Assembly: GCF_006494535.1 (NCBI RefSeq)
Contig: NZ_VHIQ01000003.1
Location: 1-64,000 of the forward strand
DNA: 64,000 nt
Reading direction: 5' to 3'
Origin: Paucihalobacter ruber
GTDB taxonomy: Bacteria > Bacteroidota > Bacteroidia > Flavobacteriales > Flavobacteriaceae
The position numbers and the translations under genes are program-made. Below are positions 62,357 to 64,000 of this stretch, one piece after another (within the stretch, counting starts at the first letter, position 1; each line of letters opens with the position of its first letter). The notes under the pieces are model-generated. The model did not search any database, had not been told where the DNA came from, and saw nothing but the letters and a program-made list of their open reading frames with translations.

Positions 62357-64000
62357 ATGCTTTATATAGAACCCGACATTTTAGAGAAAGTAAATAATTG
62401 GCTTACTCCAACTTTTGATGATGATACCCAAAATAAAATCAAAACACTCATTTCATCCAATCCAACCGAACTTAAAGAAAGTTTTTATAAAAATCTTGAG
62501 TTTGGCACCGGCGGTATGCGCGGTATTATGGGTGTTGGCACCAACAGAATAAATAAATACACCTTGGGCAAAAACACACAAGGTTTAAGCAATTACTTGC
62601 ATCAAAGTTTTAAAGACGAACCTATAAAAGCAGTCATTGGTTACGATTGCAGACACAATTCAAAAACCCTGGCTAAAGTGGTGGCCGATGTGTTTTCGGC
62701 CAATGGCATTACGGTATATTTATTTGAAGATTTAAGAGCAACACCAGAGGTTTCGTTTGCTTTAAAACACCTGCATTGCCATTGCGGTATTGTGTTAACT
62801 GCCTCTCATAATCCGCCGGAATACAACGGTTATAAGGTGTATTGGCAGGATGGCGGCCAACTGGTGCCACCACAAGACGAAGACATTATAGAAGTTATAG
62901 AAACGGTAGCTTACCCCGACATAAAGTTTGAAGCCAACAATGATTTAATTCACTACATAGGCGAAGACATTGATAATGCTTTTATTGACGGTTCTATTAA
63001 AAATGGCACTTTTGATACTTCAGATAAAGCACGTGAAGACCTTAAAATTGTGTTTACGTCGCTTCATGGCACTTCGGTAACATCAATTCCTGAAACCCTG
63101 AAACGCGCCGGATACACCCAAGTATATCAGGTTGAAGAACAGGCAGAGCCTAATGGCGATTTTCCAACGGTAAAATCGCCTAACCCCGAAGAACCCGAAG
63201 CACTTGAAATGGCTTTAAAATTGGCCAATGAAGTCAATGCCGATATCGTGATTGGCACCGACCCCGATGGCGACCGACTTGGTATTGCCGTGAGAAATTT
63301 AAAAGGAGAAATGGAATTGCTCAACGGCAACCAAACCATGGTATTAATGACAAGCTTTTTACTTGAAAAATGGCAGCAACAAGGAAAAATAAAAGGTAGT
63401 GAATTTATTGCCACCACCATAGTATCAACGCCAATGATGGTAGAAATTGGCAACTATTACAATGTTGAATGTAAAGTAGTTTTAACCGGATTTAAGTGGA
63501 TTGCCAAAATGATTAAAGACTTCCCTGAGCTTAAATTTATTGGTGGTGGAGAAGAAAGCTTTGGCTATATGGTAGGCGATTTTGTAAGAGATAAAGACGC
63601 TACCACTTCTACCCTCTTGGCATGCGAAATTGCAGCACAGGCTAAGTCTAAAGGCAGTAGTTTTTATGAAGCTTTAGTTCAACTCTATGTAAAACACGGC
63701 TTTTATAAAGAAAAACTAATTTCACTCACCAAAAAAGGTATTGAAGGTGCTCAAGAAATCAATCAAATGATGGTGGATGCACGCAACAATCCGCTTACTG
63801 AAATTGCAGGTGAAAAGGTAGTACGCGTTGAGGACTATAAATTATCGATCGCTAAAAATATTGTAGAAGGCACACAAGAAAACCTGGATATCCCAAAATC
63901 GGATGTGCTGATTTACTACACCGAAAAAGGTAGTAAAATTGCTCTGAGACCTAGTGGTACTGAACCCAAGATTAAATTCTATATGAGTGTGAATACTACA
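62357..64000 (+). CDS. Phospho-sugar mutase (phosphoglucomutase/phosphomannomutase family), 3' end outside window
   Basis: 548 codons run in frame from the ATG at 62357 ([16 protein letters not shown]) to the window edge with no stop. All four alpha-D-phosphohexomutase motifs are present: phosphoserine loop TASHNP (Ser near 150), metal loop [10 protein letters not shown] (near 300), sugar-binding GGGEESFGY (near 395) and phosphate-binding [11 protein letters not shown] (near 531). Interconverts hexose 1- and 6-phosphates. The family usually has about 570 residues, so perhaps 20-30 residues are missing. Glucose versus mannose specificity cannot be told from motifs alone. Confidence 0.95.
   Translation, partial: MLYIEPDILEKVNNWLTPTFDDDTQNKIKTLISSNPTELKESFYKNLEFGTGGMRGIMGVGTNRINKYTLGKNTQGLSNYLHQSFKDEPIKAVIGYDCRHNSKTLAKVVADVFSANGITVYLFEDLRATPEVSFALKHLHCHCGIVLTASHNPPEYNGYKVYWQDGGQLVPPQDEDIIEVIETVAYPDIKFEANNDLIHYIGEDIDNAFIDGSIKNGTFDTSDKAREDLKIVFTSLHGTSVTSIPETLKRAGYTQVYQVEEQAEPNGDFPTVKSPNPEEPEALEMALKLANEVNADIVIGTDPDGDRLGIAVRNLKGEMELLNGNQTMVLMTSFLLEKWQQQGKIKGSEFIATTIVSTPMMVEIGNYYNVECKVVLTGFKWIAKMIKDFPELKFIGGGEESFGYMVGDFVRDKDATTSTLLACEIAAQAKSKGSSFYEALVQLYVKHGFYKEKLISLTKKGIEGAQEINQMMVDARNNPLTEIAGEKVVRVEDYKLSIAKNIVEGTQENLDIPKSDVLIYYTEKGSKIALRPSGTEPKIKFYMSVNTT

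Noticed and set aside
1..64000. tRNA, rRNA, insertion sequences, prophage or toxin-antitoxin modules
   Set aside because: Intergenic gaps were read for tRNA-like folds, terminal inverted repeats and transposase motifs; none was found. A tRNAscan/Infernal run would be decisive.

Overview
The window is a chromosomal stretch of a member of the Bacteroidota, almost certainly a flavobacterium (Flavobacteriaceae). The evidence is its low G+C content, several proteins ending in type IX secretion (T9SS) sorting domains, TonB-dependent receptors, promoters of the Bacteroidota TTTG/TTG-N19-20-TAnnTTTG type, and families common in flavobacteria (DUF6495, DUF4252, DUF4199, a GlmU-like protein, LytTR regulators, a CarB without its C-terminal regulatory domain). 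No tRNA, rRNA, CRISPR array, prophage or complete insertion sequence was found. Most of the window is ordinary chromosomal backbone.

Layout. 1-9.1 kb: two large secreted T9SS proteins. The first enters from upstream with near-identical 94-residue HYR repeats; both share a LamG module and a long homologous C-terminal part. 9.1-12.4 kb: hisS, a MacB-type permease, and a 470-bp repeat-rich gap. 12.4-14.1 kb: rpsF-rpsR-rplI plus a DUF6495 gene, all on the minus strand. 14.3-22.3 kb: a LytTR response regulator, priA, a YihY/BrkB membrane protein, nadC, rlmH, hpf, an AtoE-type transporter and rdgB. 22.5-34.9 kb: a DEAD-box RNA helicase, a carboxypeptidase-regulatory-domain protein, trmH, a sirtuin, a TonB-dependent receptor, an ABC-F ATPase, a glycosyltransferase, a haem-binding-domain protein, a DUF1028 protein, and purB with a tiny membrane protein.

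35-38.7 kb holds an ECF sigma factor, a putative anti-sigma factor and two DUF4252 proteins, divergent from an S41 peptidase lipoprotein. 38.7-46.2 kb holds a Na/Pi cotransporter and a vitamin B12 uptake locus: a BtuB-like receptor behind a cobalamin riboswitch, divergent from a BtuF/BtuC/BtuD-like ABC transporter, with an unlisted 35-codon membrane-protein gene between them. 46.2-49.5 kb: rmuC, then SatD, DUF3307 and thioesterase genes behind a pair of operator-like dyads. 49.5-64 kb: a 126-residue T9SS protein that is little more than signal peptide plus sorting domain, carB, rpmH, a TPR protein, a lytic transglycosylase, a hydrolase, an acetyltransferase-like protein, mtaB, an orphan peptide-binding lipoprotein, a GlmU-like protein, rpmE2, DUF4199, a GT2 glycosyltransferase, and a phospho-sugar mutase cut by the window end.

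No clearly new multi-gene defence or metabolic system stands out. The items most worth following up are the SatD twin dyads, the shared C-terminal region of the two T9SS proteins, the 35-codon ORF in the B12 locus, the sigma/DUF4252 cassette, the near cargo-less T9SS protein, the non-canonical start of the BtuC-like permease, and the dispersed palindromes.
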